Program-made: the position numbers and the translations under genes
Notes under the pieces: generated by a model
Databases searched by the model: none
What the model was told of the DNA's origin: nothing
Seen by the model: only the letters and a program-made list of their open reading frames with translations
Origin: CAYQQR01 sp964420035
GTDB taxonomy: Bacteria > Bacteroidota > Bacteroidia > Bacteroidales > SM23-62
DNA: 64,000 nt
Assembly (NCBI GenBank): GCA_964420035.1
Contig: CAYQQR010000012.1
Location: forward strand, 21,856 to 85,855
Direction of reading: 5' to 3'
Shown: positions 55,397 through 63,972 of the stretch, in pieces
Layout: each line of letters begins with the position of its first letter
Numbering within the stretch: the first letter of the stretch is position 1

Positions 55397-56149
55397 TCAA
55401 ACGATGTTGAACAGTATGTGCCCGTTATGACGTATTAGTTCAACCTCCACTCTGTATACTTCAGAAAGGATATTGGCCGTAATTTCATTCGGAGAACCGT
55501 GCGCGACAATATGACCATTATTTAAGAGTATGAGATGGTCCGCGAACCTGAAAGCCAGATTCAAATCGTGAACGGACATTACGGCTGACAAATCAATACC
55601 GGTTGTTATCTTTCTGATAATCTTCATAATTTTCATTTGGTTTTTCAGGTCGAGATTACTCGTAGGTTCATCAAGCAGAAATAATTTTGGTTCCTGGACC
55701 AATGCTCGGGCAATACATACTTTTTGCAGTTCGCCCCCGCTTAAATGGCTGGTGTATCGGTTTACAAGATGTTCAAGCCTCAGTTGCCTTAAGGCTTCGC
55801 CTGCCTTATCTAAATCTGCCCGGGAACTTTTAAAGCCCAAATGAGGAATGCGGCCAAGCAACACGGCATCAAAAACCGTCATATTGCCTGTTTTGTTGTT
55901 TTGGGGTACATAACCGATTTTTTTTGCAATTTCTCGTGACTGCATTTGCAGTACATCGCGGTCTTCAATGTTCACCACACCTGCATATGGTTTTAATACG
56001 GCGTTAATGCAACGCAGTAATGTTGTTTTCCCTGCGCCGTTGGGTCCTATAATTGCAAGTATGCTTCCCCTGCTGAGCGAAAAAGAAATGTCTTTTAAAA
56101 CGAGCTCACTTTTATGGTAACCAACCGAAAGATTATTTACTGAAAGCAT
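55397..56149 (-). CDS. ABC transporter ATPase of iron/cobalamin-type uptake system
   Basis: A 250-residue ATPase with Walker A GPNGAGKTTLLR (about 34-45), signature HLSGGELQKV (about 134-143), Walker B LFLLDEPTSNLD and H-loop SVHDLN. It belongs to the FepC/BtuD class that energises uptake of siderophores, heme or cobalamin. Its start overlaps the permease gene by 17 bp, so translation is coupled. It is the last gene of the TonB-receptor operon. Confidence 0.93.
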   Translation of the reverse strand: MLSVNNLSVGYHKSELVLKDISFSLSRGSILAIIGPNGAGKTTLLRCINAVLKPYAGVVNIEDRDVLQMQSREIAKKIGYVPQNNKTGNMTVFDAVLLGRIPHLGFKSSRADLDKAGEALRQLRLEHLVNRYTSHLSGGELQKVCIARALVQEPKLFLLDEPTSNLDLKNQMKIMKIIRKITTGIDLSAVMSVHDLNLAFRFADHLILLNNGHIVAHGSPNEITANILSEVYRVEVELIRHNGHILFNIV

Positions 56150-57233
56150 TTCTCACTTTTTTATTTAGCAAAAGATAAATGAATGCCGGGGCACCAATAA
56201 AAGACGTTAACACAGCCACGGGTAACACATGCGGTTTCAGCATCAGCCGGGCGGCAATATCCGATGCAAGAAGCAAAGAAACGCCACACAAAAAGGAAGC
56301 AGGTATCACGAAGCGGTAATCATCGCCAATAACTTTTCTCACAATATGAGGGGCAATAAGGCCCACGAATGCAATTACGCCCAGAAAGGAAACAATGGAA
56401 GCGGTAATAACCGAAGCAACAATCATTCCGTGAAGCCGCACTGTTTCAACCTTTACACCCAACCCCCCGGCTGTTTCGTCCCCGGCTTCCATGGCATTGT
56501 AATTCCATCTGTTCATAACAAAAAACAGTGTGGCAGGTATAACTAAAGAAGCCATAATAACCGACTCTTTCCAACCTGCCCTGCCAACATCTCCAAATGT
56601 CCAAAATACAATGGCGGCCAGTTGAACATCATCGGCAAAATACTGAAGGAACATAGTTGCCGCCGAAAACAAGGACCCCAGGGCAACACCACATAGTACT
56701 ATTACGTCAGGACTGGAGTTGTATATTTTTGCTATCAGCATAATTATCAGGGCCGAAATTATACTGGCAGCAAATGCAAAAGCTATGGTGATATACGGAT
56801 TGTTAACAGTTATAGCACCTGCCTGGGTAGATTGCATTATCCCTGTACCCATAAGCATAATGGCAATCGCTGCCCCAAAAGCCCCGGCTTGTGATATACC
56901 CAATGTGAAAGGTGAACCAAGCGGATTACGAAGAACAGACTGCATTACCGCACCCGAAACAGCCAGTCCTCCACCTGCAATTATTGCTGCTATTGCATGC
57001 GGAAACCGAATGTTGAATATGATGTTCCTGACTTCCGGAATACTGTTTAGATTAAAGAGTGATCGTATAACCGAACCCATTGGAATATTTATTGCTCCAA
57101 AAGATATGGCCGATAAAAACAATACAAGACTTAAAAGGAAAAGGAATGTAATAAATATAATTTTCCGGTGAACATATTTAGTATATTCAGATAAGACCTT
57201 ATTAATGTCTGCCCGCGGTTTACTATATATCAT
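56133..57233 (-). CDS. FecCD/BtuC-type ABC transporter permease
   Basis: A 366-residue permease with about ten membrane helices. The family's N-terminal region is RFPHAIAAIIAGGGLAVSGAVMQ (about 80-102, shown in part), with RNPLGSPFTLGISQAGAFGAA and the coupling region FVGLIAPHIVRKVIGDDYR (about 285-303). It overlaps the substrate-binding protein gene by 4 bp (ATGA) and the ATPase gene by 17 bp, a compact operon. Confidence 0.94.
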   Translation of the reverse strand: MIYSKPRADINKVLSEYTKYVHRKIIFITFLFLLSLVLFLSAISFGAINIPMGSVIRSLFNLNSIPEVRNIIFNIRFPHAIAAIIAGGGLAVSGAVMQSVLRNPLGSPFTLGISQAGAFGAAIAIMLMGTGIMQSTQAGAITVNNPYITIAFAFAASIISALIIMLIAKIYNSSPDVIVLCGVALGSLFSAATMFLQYFADDVQLAAIVFWTFGDVGRAGWKESVIMASLVIPATLFFVMNRWNYNAMEAGDETAGGLGVKVETVRLHGMIVASVITASIVSFLGVIAFVGLIAPHIVRKVIGDDYRFVIPASFLCGVSLLLASDIAARLMLKPHVLPVAVLTSFIGAPAFIYLLLNKKVRNAFSK

Positions 57234-58474
57234 TGCAGGTTTATTTTCGAAAAACCGGCATTGTCAAACATCTTGTTCATTTCACTGAACGCCGGGCCGC
57301 CATTAAAGAAAACTGATATTTCTTCCGCTTTCTTCATGGGGTCGATATCGCTGAAATTTTCAGGATAAACTATTTTTCCGATGTAATATGCATTTGCCAG
57401 CACAACTTCAATATTTTCGTTGTATGAATTATTTGGAAAAAGACCATATACCCGGTTGTTTTTTACTGCCTTTAGATCTCTGAATGCAGGGTTGTTGTAT
57501 AATTGTCCTAAAGCATTTGCTTTGCCTGGCAACCGCATAGTTGATATATCGATAAAAATAATATCCGGGTTCCAAACAATGATTTGTTCTTTTGAAACAT
57601 TGAGATATGAAACACGAAGGGAACTGCCGGCCAGTGATGCCGCATTCTTAATCCCAAGAAATTCAAAAGGGGCGTAAACAGGGTTGGTCGATTGAATGCC
57701 ATGTGGGCCGCTTTGCCCTAAACCCCCAATGTAACAGGATATATTAGAAGAAGTTTCAATCCTCGTTCTTAGATCGGCTATTAATTCATCGATATAAGCA
57801 AGGACTTCGTCAGCTCTTTTTTGCTGACCAACAATATCTGCCATCAGGCTCAGTGCCTGGTTAAATGTTTGCCTGTTGTACGTCAGGTTACCGTATTGCA
57901 GCGTAATTACGGGGATACCTGTTTTGTTTTGCAGTTTACCCGGGTTAATACCACCCCCGGGAGTCATTTTGAATATAACATCCGGCCCGGGGTTTAAACC
58001 GGCAATGAGTTCAGGGTTGTCAAAACCACGAAATTCGCCGAAAACGGGGTATTCTTTAAACCGCGGGTTGGCAATGGCGTAAGGCCTGGCATCAATAGGC
58101 GAGCCGCGGATTTCTATTCCGTCAACAGCTACAATACGGTCATGTGCTTTTAAATAAGTCAACAACCTTAAACACCCGGAACCGGAACAGATTACTCTAT
58201 CAATTCTATCAGGAATGGAAATTTTCCTGGCGTTTAAATCAGTTATAACATCAGTTCCATTTGTGTTTTTTTCATAAAGAGCTGAAGGGGTGCCCACGTT
58301 TATTGTTCCGGCCTCATTTTTATCATTGGATGATTTTCCTTCAGTAGATTGATAACATGAGTATATAATGATATTTATAAAAAGCAAAAAGAAAACATAG
58401 CGGGCGAACCCCGGTATTTTTACTTTAATAAAGTCTTTTACGAACAGCTCCTTCCCGCGAACACATATCTTCAT
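57230..58474 (-). CDS. Substrate-binding lipoprotein of iron/cobalamin-type ABC transporter
   Basis: A 414-residue class III binding protein. After a 36-residue leader a lipobox ends IIIYSC (about 34-39). The mature lobes include DRIDRVICSGSGCLRLLTYL (about 93-112), the ligand-binding PVFGEFRGFDNPELIAGLNP segment (about 140-160, shown in part) and VWNPDIIFIDISTM. The SGSGCLRLLTYL motif marks a subfamily found in anaerobes whose ligand I cannot name. It starts 19 bp after the TonB receptor gene. Confidence 0.88.
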   Translation of the reverse strand: MKICVRGKELFVKDFIKVKIPGFARYVFFLLFINIIIYSCYQSTEGKSSNDKNEAGTINVGTPSALYEKNTNGTDVITDLNARKISIPDRIDRVICSGSGCLRLLTYLKAHDRIVAVDGIEIRGSPIDARPYAIANPRFKEYPVFGEFRGFDNPELIAGLNPGPDVIFKMTPGGGINPGKLQNKTGIPVITLQYGNLTYNRQTFNQALSLMADIVGQQKRADEVLAYIDELIADLRTRIETSSNISCYIGGLGQSGPHGIQSTNPVYAPFEFLGIKNAASLAGSSLRVSYLNVSKEQIIVWNPDIIFIDISTMRLPGKANALGQLYNNPAFRDLKAVKNNRVYGLFPNNSYNENIEVVLANAYYIGKIVYPENFSDIDPMKKAEEISVFFNGGPAFSEMNKMFDNAGFSKINLQ

Positions 58475-58493
58475 ATAAAAAACTATTTACTAT

Positions 58494-60560
58494 TTAAAAC
58501 GCAAACTTAGCACCACCCATGACAATTATTCCCGGGGCTATTGTATTGCTTTTTGCAGGGGATAAAAAAATCGGATATCGCGTGTTTAAAATATTTTCAG
58601 CATTCACAAAAACGGTTAATGTGTTTATAAAAGTACGTGAGACAGACATATCCAAAGTGACATACTTGTCTTTTTCCAGCGTGTTTTCATTATCAAAAAA
58701 TATTTTCGCGAAGGCATTCACCCCTATGAACATGTTAATGATTTTGGGGTTTGAATAGTTCAGGCCCAGATGCATTTTGTGCCGGGGGTTGTTCGGCAGG
58801 TAATTACCGGTGAGTGATTCGTTTTCTTCGTCTTTTTCTATCTGCGAAATGTTATTGGTGTAATTAGCTTTTATAGTTAAAAATTGATGAGGGTACCAAC
58901 GAGCTTCCAACTCAATACCATGGATTTTTACTTCACTGATGTTGTCCAGTATGTATTCGTACCGTGTTTTGCTTCCTCCTGCAAACAATGCAGTATCAAT
59001 AAGCCTGTCGCCAATATAATTGTTGGCCAGCGATCTGTACAATGTGGCACTAACAGATAAATTGCCCATAAAAACATGCTCCGCCCCCAGGTCCCATGTT
59101 GTTATCTGTTCAGGGTTCAGGGCCGGGTTTGCATTACGGTAGTATGTCCCGCCCTGGCGTACATGCACTTTGTAGCGTTCAAAAAGGCTTGGCGCTCTAA
59201 AACCCTTACCGACGGAGGTCCGCAAGGTGGTTTTCGGGTAAGGGTGCCATGATATACCCATTTTTGGAGACAAACTTTCGCTTGTCTCCTTATTGTATTG
59301 GTTATCATAAGCGGGTTTTCCGGCGCTTGCCTGGGTATCCCAGTTCCGGCCATCCGAGGTTTGAATATGATCATAGCGCAAGCCGAGGTTGACAAAAACC
59401 TTGTCGTTTAATAATTTGAGGTCCATCAGGAAAAAGGGCGAAAAGAATTGCTGCTTACCTTTAGCTCCGCCATCCCTGTCGCTTCCCGGATAATCTTCGT
59501 CATAATTAAAATATGCCTGACTATATGCGGCACCCATCACCATTTTTACTTTTTGCCATTTTAGTAATGAACCCTGTACATCCAGCCCGGTATGATATAT
59601 ATTCCTGAAATGTTCTTCGCGGAATAATGAAGTGAAATTATCCGCAGCATTATCCTGATGTGCTGTTTTATTGGCACGGTTAAAAAAAGCAATCCCTTCC
59701 AGTTTAAAGTCATTGAAAAGATGGGAATAGTCCAGGGTGTATTGGTCAAGCTGAAGAGCCTGGTAAAAAAACTCCCTTCCCTGCCCGGCATCCTGGTTGA
59801 AATAAAGGGCAGACAGCCCGAGTTTTGATTTTTCATTAAAATGATAAGACAGTTTACCAAACAATTGGCCTTTTTTGCGGTATCGCGGGGTATTATATTC
59901 TTCAGGGTTTTCCAGCATATAAAAACCATCGCTTTTTTCATAACTGCCGGTAGATAAAAGGCCGGATTTCCCAAACTTCTGGCTGTAATAAGCATTTCCT
60001 CCATAAGTTGATGCATTGCCGGCTTTTGCCATTATACTTGTATTGCGGTTCTCTTTTGGGTTTTTGGTAATGATGTTTATGGCACCGCCCAGTCCTTCCG
60101 AACCATATAGTGCCGATGCTGCCCCCCGTATAACCTCAATCCTTTCAATGGCCTCTTTGGGTATATGCCCCCAGGCAATCCAGGCAATGGAATTATTGAA
60201 ATTGCTGTTTTGCGGTACACCGTCAACCAGTACAAGCACCTTGTTTTTTCCTGCACCGCGCATTTCAATCGGGTTAACAATTCCATTGGTATGCAATGAG
60301 GCATGACGGAAATTATATAAGCCCGGAATGTTGCGTATAATGTCTTCAACATTGTTGTAAGGCGAAACCATGATTTCGGCATTTGTTATTATGGAAACGC
60401 TCTGAGGAAGATCCCTGGCTTTTGATTGGGTCCTTGAAGCACGGACCACAACTTCGGATAATGCTACTGATAAAACAGTATCGGTTGTGGCCACCTGGGA
60501 AAAGCTGTTTGAAATGATTAGCAATAAACAAGCGATCACAGGAATTTTTATTCCGTTCAT
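58494..60560 (-). CDS. TonB-dependent receptor of the ABC uptake operon
   Basis: A 688-residue receptor: signal peptide (about 1-22), TonB box-like TDTVLSVALSEVVVRASR, plug domain (about 45-160, ARDLPQSVSIITNAEIM and IERIEVIRGAASALYGSEGLGG) and a beta-barrel ending GGAKFAF. The barrel and plug resemble BtuB/CirA-like receptors. It is the first gene of a four-gene operon with binding protein, permease and ATPase, covering the complete path from outer membrane to cytoplasm. Confidence 0.93.
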   Translation of the reverse strand: MNGIKIPVIACLLLIISNSFSQVATTDTVLSVALSEVVVRASRTQSKARDLPQSVSIITNAEIMVSPYNNVEDIIRNIPGLYNFRHASLHTNGIVNPIEMRGAGKNKVLVLVDGVPQNSNFNNSIAWIAWGHIPKEAIERIEVIRGAASALYGSEGLGGAINIITKNPKENRNTSIMAKAGNASTYGGNAYYSQKFGKSGLLSTGSYEKSDGFYMLENPEEYNTPRYRKKGQLFGKLSYHFNEKSKLGLSALYFNQDAGQGREFFYQALQLDQYTLDYSHLFNDFKLEGIAFFNRANKTAHQDNAADNFTSLFREEHFRNIYHTGLDVQGSLLKWQKVKMVMGAAYSQAYFNYDEDYPGSDRDGGAKGKQQFFSPFFLMDLKLLNDKVFVNLGLRYDHIQTSDGRNWDTQASAGKPAYDNQYNKETSESLSPKMGISWHPYPKTTLRTSVGKGFRAPSLFERYKVHVRQGGTYYRNANPALNPEQITTWDLGAEHVFMGNLSVSATLYRSLANNYIGDRLIDTALFAGGSKTRYEYILDNISEVKIHGIELEARWYPHQFLTIKANYTNNISQIEKDEENESLTGNYLPNNPRHKMHLGLNYSNPKIINMFIGVNAFAKIFFDNENTLEKDKYVTLDMSVSRTFINTLTVFVNAENILNTRYPIFLSPAKSNTIAPGIIVMGGAKFAF

Positions 60561-60562
60561 AA

Positions 60563-60606
60563 CGTGTTACTTTTATGATATTCGTGTTACCCGGAGAACA
60601 AAAGTA
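60563..60606 (-). promoter_or_regulatory. Promoter-like box and direct repeats upstream of TonB operon
   Basis: A TACTTTTG box (60599-60606, minus strand) fits the -7 consensus TAnnTTTG; the -33 position is weak. Between it and the start codon two direct repeats GTAACACG (minus strand; plus-strand CGTGTTAC at 60563-60570 and 60583-60590) are spaced exactly 20 bp, two helical turns. They could bind a regulator. No room for a riboswitch between box and start. Confidence 0.4.
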
Positions 60607-60768
60607 ACATTTTCTTTTAATTAAACTGCATGTTATTGAAAAAATCAAATCTTACAGATTGAGGAAGAAAGGCACGATACCGTCCGCTTGTATGTATGTC
60701 GGGTGCCTGGCGTTCAATTTGCCACTGCTCCCTGCATTACGCGGAAGCGTTGTTGTACCTTCGTTGTT

Positions 60769-62751
60769 TTATTTTATCAATTTATGGAAGTATTCAATAT
60801 TGCTTTGACTTCCCTGAATATAAAGAATATCGTCTTGTTTTAATATTTCGTCTGGTTGAATATTTATAAGCATGTCATTTTTTCTTTTGATACCCAGGAT
60901 ATTTATTCCGAATTCCGCTCTCAGATTCAAGTTTTTAAGAGGTTTTCCCAACAATTTATTACTGTCGGATGTTATTCTTAAACAAGTGATGTTGAAATCC
61001 GGCAAATTATTCGGTTTGAAGGTTTTCGGTTGTTTTTGTTCGTCTTTGAATAATTTGTAATTGTCTGCTCTTACTTGTTCAATAAGTTGTTCTATCTCGT
61101 CTTCGGGTACCAGGAAGTTTTGAAGCACACGGGAAAAAATCAGCACCGAAGTTTCAAACTCTTCAGGGATTACTTCATCGGCCCCCAGTGCGATTAGCTC
61201 TGAAGTTTCTTTGACGTATTTTGTTCTTACCACAAGGTGGAGCGATTCCGAGTGAGAGCGAATATTTTTAATGATAGTTTTTGTGGCTTTGTTGTCTGAT
61301 ATAGCAATTACAACGGTCCTGGCATTGGAAATACGGACGGTCTGGAGTATGTGGTCCCGTGTTGCGTCACCAAATAGAATAGGCACTCCTTTTTTTCTTT
61401 CACGTTTCACCGTTTCGGCATTCATTTCGATGACAATGTATGGAATGTTGCTTGATTCGGCTGCCTTTGCCAGATTGCTCCCGTTCAAACCGTAGCCGAT
61501 GATCACTAAGTGATTATTGAAATTCTTTTCTGGTATATTGGGTATTTCAAGATTCGGGTTAAAAGTGTATTCAAGTCCGAATTTTTTGGAAATGCCCATA
61601 AACTTATCAGCAATATTTTTAGAAAAAATAATGACAAAGGGAGTAAATAGCATAGAAACTATGGAAATTGATAAGAAATACTGGTTGGTTTGTGCATTAA
61701 GCAAGTTGTATTCGATACCAACTTTTGAAAGAATAAAGGCAAATTCTCCCAACTGAAAAAGAGATAAACCCGTTAAGAGAACTGTTCTGGTCGGGTACTT
61801 GAGAATGGCAATAGCAACAGACACGATCGATGATTTAATCAGGAATACAGCAAGCACCAACAATATGATAAGGTGAATATTATCCAGGAAGAAACTCAAA
61901 TCAAGCAACATACCCACCGAAACGAAAAAGAAGCTGGTAAATAACTCTCTAAACGGAAGGATGATGCTGGTTGCCTGATGGCTATACTCAGACTCGGAGA
62001 TGATTATACCCGCGATAAATGCGCCTAGTGCCAATGATAATCCCGCTTTTGATGTAAGAAAGGCAATGGCAAAGCATAAAGTGATGGTAACCAAAAGAAA
62101 TAGTTCTTTACTGTTTGTTTTTGCAACGGCATGCATCAGTTTGGGGACTAAGTATCTTGCACTGATTAATGTGATAACAATAACAACGGCTGATTTTAAG
62201 AGCAGAGAAAGAATACTTGAAGTAAGATTGGCAGATTCTCCTGCTATTAAAGGGGTTATAAGCATCATTGGCACTATAATGACGTCCTGAAAAATTAAAA
62301 TCGCCAATGTATTCCTGCCATGCGGTGCAGAAATTTCGTTTCTGTCTTGCAGCGTTTTCAGCACGATAGCAGTACTTGACATAGAAAAAAGGAAGCCGAT
62401 AAAAACCGATTCATTCCAAGAATGACCCAACAAGTAGTATATGAGCCCCGATACGAGAACGGTAGTGCCAACTTGAAAAAATCCACCTATGAAGACCGTT
62501 TTTTTTATGGATGTTAATTGTTTAATGGATAACTCCATTCCTATAACAAAGAGCAATAGTATCACCCCAATCTCTGACAGGATCTCCACTTGATCAACGG
62601 CTTTCACGAGGCTTAGCCCGTATGGACCAATGATAACTCCCGTTAATAGAAATCCAATTACAGAAGGAAGTTTCAGTCGTTGAAGAACAAAAACAATAAC
62701 GACCGAAAACCCCAGAAGAATGAGTATATCTTGCAATAATGGTATATGCAT
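60769..62751 (-). CDS. KefB-type cation:proton antiporter with TrkA-N and TrkA-C domains
   Basis: A 660-residue protein: an N-terminal CPA2 transport domain (about 1-385) with helices bearing SVIGFLLTGVIIGPYGLSLV and KAGLSLALGAFIAGIIISES. It is followed by a Rossmann TrkA-N domain (about 410-525, LVIIGYGLNGSNLAKAA) that senses nucleotide and a TrkA-C domain (about 570-655). It probably extrudes K+ or Na+ in exchange for H+ under control of the RCK region. Upstream, 62752-62970 has no gene. Confidence 0.93.
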   Translation of the reverse strand: MHIPLLQDILILLGFSVVIVFVLQRLKLPSVIGFLLTGVIIGPYGLSLVKAVDQVEILSEIGVILLLFVIGMELSIKQLTSIKKTVFIGGFFQVGTTVLVSGLIYYLLGHSWNESVFIGFLFSMSSTAIVLKTLQDRNEISAPHGRNTLAILIFQDVIIVPMMLITPLIAGESANLTSSILSLLLKSAVVIVITLISARYLVPKLMHAVAKTNSKELFLLVTITLCFAIAFLTSKAGLSLALGAFIAGIIISESEYSHQATSIILPFRELFTSFFFVSVGMLLDLSFFLDNIHLIILLVLAVFLIKSSIVSVAIAILKYPTRTVLLTGLSLFQLGEFAFILSKVGIEYNLLNAQTNQYFLSISIVSMLFTPFVIIFSKNIADKFMGISKKFGLEYTFNPNLEIPNIPEKNFNNHLVIIGYGLNGSNLAKAAESSNIPYIVIEMNAETVKRERKKGVPILFGDATRDHILQTVRISNARTVVIAISDNKATKTIIKNIRSHSESLHLVVRTKYVKETSELIALGADEVIPEEFETSVLIFSRVLQNFLVPEDEIEQLIEQVRADNYKLFKDEQKQPKTFKPNNLPDFNITCLRITSDSNKLLGKPLKNLNLRAEFGINILGIKRKNDMLINIQPDEILKQDDILYIQGSQSNIEYFHKLIK

Positions 62752-62970
62752 TAAGATTTCTTTATTCCGGGTTTGTTTATTTCTATTTTCATTATATCAC
62801 TTTCGCCCAAAAAATTGAAACTGCATTAGCTGATCCGGTTACAATCAAAGGATGAATCAGTAGCATCCTTTCAATGTTACTATCCGTTCAGTCAAACATC
62901 ATAGTTCAAATATCTTTATTTTTTGTCTTTTTACAATGAGGCACACTGCCTGTTATGGCCAGTGTTATTT

Positions 62971-63360
62971 TTAAATCAGATTGATTTCTGATAGTTCCTG
63001 TCCAATTTGGTGAATACCCATCAGTATCTTGTCCCTTTGTGAATCAGATGGTTTCTTACGGCCCTGTACATACTGAGACAACAGGGTTGGGTTCATTCCA
63101 ATGCGCTCAGCCAGGAATTTTGAATTCAAAACCCTGTAATACTTGAAAAACTGTTTGAAGTCAATCTCGGATTTAATATTCTCTCGCTCAACTTTAACAC
63201 CTTCATCTTCAAAATAGAGGTTTGCTGCTTCAAAAGCATTGTCTAACAGCTCAGTTACAGTCCTTCCGGTAGTATATATTGGATAATCCACTGCATATGC
63301 TGAAAATCCTGTATCAGTTTTTTCCAGCACCATTACTATTTTCTTTTTCAATGTTTTCAT
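62971..63360 (-). CDS. hicB: HicB-family antitoxin with HTH domain
   Basis: A 129-residue antitoxin with a degenerate RNase H-like HicB domain (about 1-55: IVMVLEKTDTGFSAYAVDYP, GRTVTELLDNAFEAA) and a C-terminal XRE-type HTH (about 65-125: FLAERIGMNPTLLSQYVQGR). It should bind HicA and repress the promoter at 63574-63604. It starts 9 bp after the final stop of hicA. With hicA interrupted it may now act only as a regulator. Confidence 0.87.
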   Translation of the reverse strand: MKTLKKKIVMVLEKTDTGFSAYAVDYPIYTTGRTVTELLDNAFEAANLYFEDEGVKVERENIKSEIDFKQFFKYYRVLNSKFLAERIGMNPTLLSQYVQGRKKPSDSQRDKILMGIHQIGQELSEINLI

Positions 63361-63369
63361 ACTTGCTCC

Positions 63370-63555
63370 TTATTTTAATCCCGCGTCTTTCTTAATCTTA
63401 TTCTCCAATCCTTTACCCAGCTACCGGGAACCATGATTAGGAAATACTATTACTCCATGCTTCCTGTCATGTTTCAATTTTACATGCGAACCACTTTGAG
63501 AAACGGGGTACCATCCGTCTTTCTTTAATAATCTAAGTAATTCAGAACATTTCAT
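63370..63555 (-). pseudogene. hicA: HicA mRNA interferase gene interrupted by amber codon
   Basis: From ATG 63555 the frame encodes a HicA toxin: MKCSELLRLLKKDGWYPVSQ (1-20), then SGSHVKLKHDRKHGVIVFPNHGSR with the catalytic His at 24. A TAG at codon 45 (63421-63423) follows. The frame then resumes as LGKGLENKIKKDAGLK to the TAA at 63370-63372, exactly the expected HicA C-terminus. A GAG, AAG or CAG codon has mutated to TAG. The product lacks its last helix and is probably inactive. Confidence 0.85.
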
Positions 63556-63573
63556 GAGCAGTTCAATCAGACA

Positions 63574-63604
63574 CAAAGGTAAATAATTGTTTACTTATTT
63601 ACAA
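63574..63604 (-). promoter_or_regulatory. hicAB promoter with embedded palindromic operator
   Basis: On the minus strand TACCTTTG (63574-63581) is a consensus -7 box and a TTG (63602-63604) lies 20 nt upstream as -33. A perfect 8-bp inverted repeat occupies the spacer: GTAAATAA (63579-63586) and TTATTTAC (63595-63602), separated by 8 nt. Its position between the two promoter boxes is exactly where a HicB repressor dimer would block transcription. Confidence 0.65.
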
Positions 63605-63608
63605 GTAT

Positions 63609-63739
63609 GAATTACGCGAGCGCTTACCCCGTGGCTCTGCCGCGGGGTAAGCGAGCACCATTAAAATAAACAATTAATCGATGATTGGCTCCGCCGGGCT
63701 AAAGGTTCCTCGCGGCTTGCCGCGAGGAGAGTCAATAGT
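63609..63739. repeat. Two-hairpin interspersed repeat, copy B
   Basis: The best preserved copy. Hairpin 1 has a perfect 9-bp stem (GCTTACCCC/GGGGTAAGC), hairpin 2 CCTCGCGG/CCGCGAGG. The 131-bp element starts GAATTACGCGAGCGC and is 92% identical to copy A. It lies immediately upstream of the hicAB operator. Confidence 0.88.
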
Positions 63740-63778
63740 TATTTTATGTATCGTTTTTAAATTGGCTATAACGGTCAA

Positions 63779-63817
63779 GGCTATGGGCAGTCCGGGATTC
63801 TCGGGATTGCCATAGCC
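63779..63817. repeat. Imperfect hairpin
   Basis: GGCTATGGGCA (63779-63789) pairs with TGCCATAGCC (63808-63817) with one bulged base, loop of 18 nt containing two GGGATT units. It lies between copy B and a HigA-like remnant. Function unknown. Confidence 0.5.
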
Positions 63818-63837
63818 TATGTTGGCTAACGTACTGA

Positions 63838-63972
63838 TTATCGTGTAAGAGTATAATCCTGAATGAGTAATGAGGCAGATAATTTCAATTTATCAGCGAG
63901 TTTCCTGATCATGTCAACAGTAAGTTTTCTTTTTCTGTTGAGTATTTGTAAACGGTAAATAACAATGTACAT
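63838..63972 (-). pseudogene. HigA-like antitoxin C-terminal remnant
   Basis: A 44-codon frame ending at 63838 encodes LQILNRKRKLTVDMIRKLAD then KLKLSASLLIQDY, the recognition helix and tail of HigA/XRE antitoxins (family pattern EVLNRKRKLTLxMIRxLHxxLxIPAExLI). Upstream of ATG 63972 the frame has a stop and no HigA-like sequence, so only the C-terminus is left within the window. Sequence beyond base 64000 could hold more if a frameshift intervenes. Confidence 0.5.

Noticed and set aside
60600..60768. Cobalamin riboswitch upstream of the TonB-ABC operon, suggested by an AGGCAC ... GTGCCT stem at about 60670-60710
   Set aside because: The B12 box and the conserved core are missing, and the best promoter box (60599-60606) lies downstream of this region, leaving no room in the 5' leader.
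62943..62965. Terminator for hicB
   Set aside because: The ACACTG/CAGTGT stem has its T-run on the plus-strand side, where no gene ends.
63770..63835. Integron attC-like site around the imperfect hairpin near TA genes
   Set aside because: The GTTRRRY and RYYYAAC core sites do not match, and no integrase is seen.
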